From: Pseudomonas putida NBRC 14164 | Lineage (GTDB): Bacteria > Pseudomonadota > Gammaproteobacteria > Pseudomonadales > Pseudomonadaceae | Assembly (NCBI RefSeq): GCF_000412675.1 | Contig: NC_021505.1 | Span: 2,350,501 to 2,414,500 of the forward strand | DNA: 64,000 nt | Direction: 5' to 3' | Shown here: one piece after another, positions 62,034 through 64,000 of the stretch | Layout of the letters: each line of letters starts with the position of its first letter | How positions within the stretch are numbered: the first letter of the stretch is position 1 | Position numbers and translations under genes: made by a program | The notes under the pieces: generated by a model | Database searches by the model: none | Seen by the model: the letters and a program-made list of their open reading frames with translations, nothing else | Told to the model about the DNA's origin: nothing

Positions 62034-62912
62034 ATGAGTTCCAGTACACCGCTGTCCGGCGTCAACCAACCCCTGCGCGGCATCGCCTTGGTGGTGGTGG
62101 CGACGTTGCTGTTTGCCAGCCACGATGCCTTGTCCAAATTCCTCGGCGGCCTGTACCCGATCGTCATGGTGGTCTGGGCCCGGTACGTGGTGCATACGCT
62201 GCTGATGGCCGGCATCTTCCTGCCCAAGTCAGGCCTTAACGTGCTGCGTACGCGCCGCCCGGTGTTGCAGACGCTGCGGGCCTTGAGCCTGCTGAGCACC
62301 AGCCTGCTGTTTACCACTGGGCTGCAATACCTGCCGCTGGCCGAGGCCACTGCGGTCAACTTTCTTGCCCCGGTGCTGGTCACCGCGTTATCGGCACCTT
62401 TGTTGAAAGAACGGGTGACTGTGGGGCAGTGGGTGGCGGTGGTGATGGGCTTTATCGGCGTGCTGGTGGTGGTGCACCCGGGTGGAGCGATGTTCACCCC
62501 GGCAATCCTGTACCCGTTCGGCTCTGCGCTGGGCTTCTGCTTCTATCAGTTGCTGACGCGCATCCTCGCAGCCCATGACAGCCCGACCACCAGCAACTTC
62601 TATGCAGGGCTGTGCAACACCTTGGCGATGAGTGCGCTGGTGCCGTTCTTCTGGGAGACGCCGCGTTGGGACCATGCGCTGCTGATGCTGGCGCTGGGTG
62701 GCTTTGGCATGACTGCACACCTGCTGCTGACCCAGGCTTTCCGCCATGCAGCCCCGGCGTTGCTGGCGCCGTTCAGCTATTGCCAGATCGTGTTTGCCGG
62801 GCTGCTGGGGGTAATCATCTACAGGCAGGTGCCGGATACCCTGAGCCTGGTGGGTATTTCGGTGATCTGCCTCAGTGGGCTGGGCGCGGCGTGGATGCAG
62901 CGCAAGAAGTGA
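62034..62912 (+). CDS. EamA/DMT-family transporter
   Basis: This is a 292-residue inner-membrane protein with ten hydrophobic segments in two EamA repeats (FASHDALSKFLGGLYPIVMVVWARY in the first, LGFCFYQLLTRIL in the second). GAGAG precedes ATG 62034. It has normal GC content, unlike the EamA gene at 17024. It converges with the LysR gene at 62921. Substrate unknown. Confidence 0.83.
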   Translation: MSSSTPLSGVNQPLRGIALVVVATLLFASHDALSKFLGGLYPIVMVVWARYVVHTLLMAGIFLPKSGLNVLRTRRPVLQTLRALSLLSTSLLFTTGLQYLPLAEATAVNFLAPVLVTALSAPLLKERVTVGQWVAVVMGFIGVLVVVHPGGAMFTPAILYPFGSALGFCFYQLLTRILAAHDSPTTSNFYAGLCNTLAMSALVPFFWETPRWDHALLMLALGGFGMTAHLLLTQAFRHAAPALLAPFSYCQIVFAGLLGVIIYRQVPDTLSLVGISVICLSGLGAAWMQRKK

Positions 62913-62920
62913 GTGATTAG

Positions 62921-63823
62921 CTACCGGGCCATGAACTGCAAGATGCGTTCGCGTAGCCAGCGCTCGGCCGGGTCGTTGTCCTGGGTGCCGCTCCAGACCA
63001 TCGACAGTTCGGCCTCGGTGATGTCGAACGGCGCCGGGTCGGCGCGCAGGCTACCGTCGTCGGCCAGGGCGCAGGCGGCGTAGTCCGGCACGGTGGCAAT
63101 CAGCTCGGTGTTGCGCAGCAGGGCGCGCAGGCTGCCGAACTGCGGCACCGCCAGCACCACCTTGCGGCAACGGCCGATGCGCGCCAGGTCCAGGTCGATG
63201 TTGCCGCTCATGTCGCCGGAGAACGACACCATCACATGCGGGCGCGCGCAGTATTCATCGAGGGTAAGCGGGCCGGGGCGGTCGTCGGCGCGCAGCACGC
63301 GCACGCCGATGTCGCGCAGCTTGCGGCGTTTGGCCGTGGCCGGCAGGTCGGTGGTGTAGCTCACACCTACCGAGATTTCGCCGCTGGCCAGCAGGCCTGG
63401 CATCAACAGGAAGTTGGCCCGGCGCACCACCACACTGATATCCGGGGCTTCTTCGCGCAGGGCCTGCAGCAAGGCCGGGAACAGGCCGAACTCGGCATCG
63501 TCCGACAGGCCCAGGCGGAACACATTGCAGCTGCTGGCCGGGTCGAATTCGCGGGCGCGGCTGATGGCGGCGGAAATCACGTCCATCGCTGGCGCCAGTT
63601 CGGCAAAGATCTGCAGGGCCCTTGGCGTGGGTTCCATGGCCCGGCCACTGCGGATCAGCAACGGGTCGTCGAACAGTTCGCGCAGGCGGGCGAGGGCGGC
63701 GCTGACGGTGGACTGAGTGATGAACAGCTTTTCACCGACACGGGTCAGGTTGCGTTCGATCATCAGGGCTTCGAACAGCACCAGCAGGTTCATGTCGACG
63801 CGGCGCAGGTCGTTGCGGTTCAT
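62921..63823 (-). CDS. LysR-family regulator
   Basis: This is a 300-residue LysR regulator of the NodD/NahR-like subgroup: HTH NLTRVGEKLFITQSTVSAALARLRELFDDPLLIRSGRAMEPT and an effector domain. No divergent target gene is visible before the window ends. It converges with the EamA gene with an eight-base gap, so the two are not cotranscribed. Regulated genes probably lie right of the window. Confidence 0.85.
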   Translation of the reverse strand: MNRNDLRRVDMNLLVLFEALMIERNLTRVGEKLFITQSTVSAALARLRELFDDPLLIRSGRAMEPTPRALQIFAELAPAMDVISAAISRAREFDPASSCNVFRLGLSDDAEFGLFPALLQALREEAPDISVVVRRANFLLMPGLLASGEISVGVSYTTDLPATAKRRKLRDIGVRVLRADDRPGPLTLDEYCARPHVMVSFSGDMSGNIDLDLARIGRCRKVVLAVPQFGSLRALLRNTELIATVPDYAACALADDGSLRADPAPFDITEAELSMVWSGTQDNDPAERWLRERILQFMAR

Positions 63824-64000
63824 TGGGCTCAGGTTCCGGATATAGAGGGCTTGGCGGTGTATTGAAGCACGCCGCTGGCCTGCTTGCCTTGTATGAATGT
63901 GCCGGCCTCTTAGCGGTTCACCCGCGAAGAGGCCAGCACCAGCAAACCTGACAGAGCCAGCCTATCAACCCCTAACAGCCACTCTATTAGAACTCTGCCC
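63824..64000. other. Intergenic end of window with a half REP
   Basis: GGCCTCT (63904-63910) and AGAGGCC (63928-63934) form a short hairpin around TTCACCCGCGA, a REP relative. No gene start is visible before the edge. Confidence 0.5.

Overview
The window reads as chromosomal DNA of a Pseudomonas, most likely of the P. putida group. The evidence is uniformly high GC, dense REP elements built on a GTGGGAGCGGGC/GCCCGCTCCCAC stem, OprD-type porins, and catRBCA, vanABR and aru-type catabolic genes. From memory, the order mrdA - van genes - aru genes - cat genes resembles one part of the P. putida KT2440 chromosome. I had no database to confirm this.

Layout. 1-1276: the end of livG and livF, part of a branched-chain amino acid ABC importer. 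1511-3406: an isolated PBP2 gene. 3407-12157: aromatic-acid genes, namely an MFS transporter behind VanR-type operators, then a LysR regulator, benzoylformate decarboxylase, a second MFS transporter, an aryl aldehyde dehydrogenase and an OprD porin. 12184-13670: a REP-rich stretch split by an IS110-family element. 13738-16509: vanR and vanBA. 17024-17884: an AT-richer EamA transporter gene. 18008-22171: an ABC ATPase, FtsX-like permease and AttH-like lipoprotein module. 22383-23876: a divergent crotonase/TetR pair.

23950-39893 is a large arginine-transaminase (aru-like) region. It holds a response regulator, a solute-binding protein, a hybrid kinase, a permease, enoyl-CoA hydratase, acyl-CoA dehydrogenase, ADP-forming acyl-CoA synthetase, 2-ketoarginine decarboxylase, a periplasmic racemase, an aminotransferase, an aldehyde dehydrogenase and a quinone reductase. 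40130-43566 carries a polyamine-type binding protein, a class III aminotransferase and a LuxR-type regulator. 43643-51133 matches the E. coli yeaTUVWX order: carnitine monooxygenase, BCCT transporter, D-malate dehydrogenase and DmlR. An XRE-PAS regulator is added at its end. 51175-54303: Lrp, acetylpolyamine amidohydrolase and an APC permease. 54430-57850: catR and catBCA. 58035-63823: a GNAT, a GGDEF/EAL protein, an aldo/keto reductase, an EamA exporter and a LysR regulator.

How it works together. Phenylglyoxylate would pass through benzaldehyde to benzoate. Benzoate would reach catechol through ben genes, which are not in this window, and catechol is opened by CatABC. VanAB feeds vanillate to protocatechuate. 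The aru, polyamine and carnitine blocks add nitrogen-compound catabolism. Many of the catabolic leaders carry AAnAAnAA motifs like those bound by Hfq/Crc, which suggests shared catabolite repression.

The most interesting non-coding signals are four. The IS110 left end can be folded into a candidate bridge RNA whose guides match the REP target it sits in. An arginine-rich leader ORF overlaps the start of the aru permease. Shared GTTRAC operator-like repeats lie in the carnitine locus. VanR-type GGATCC palindromes lie in front of both vanA and an MFS gene about 10 kb away.
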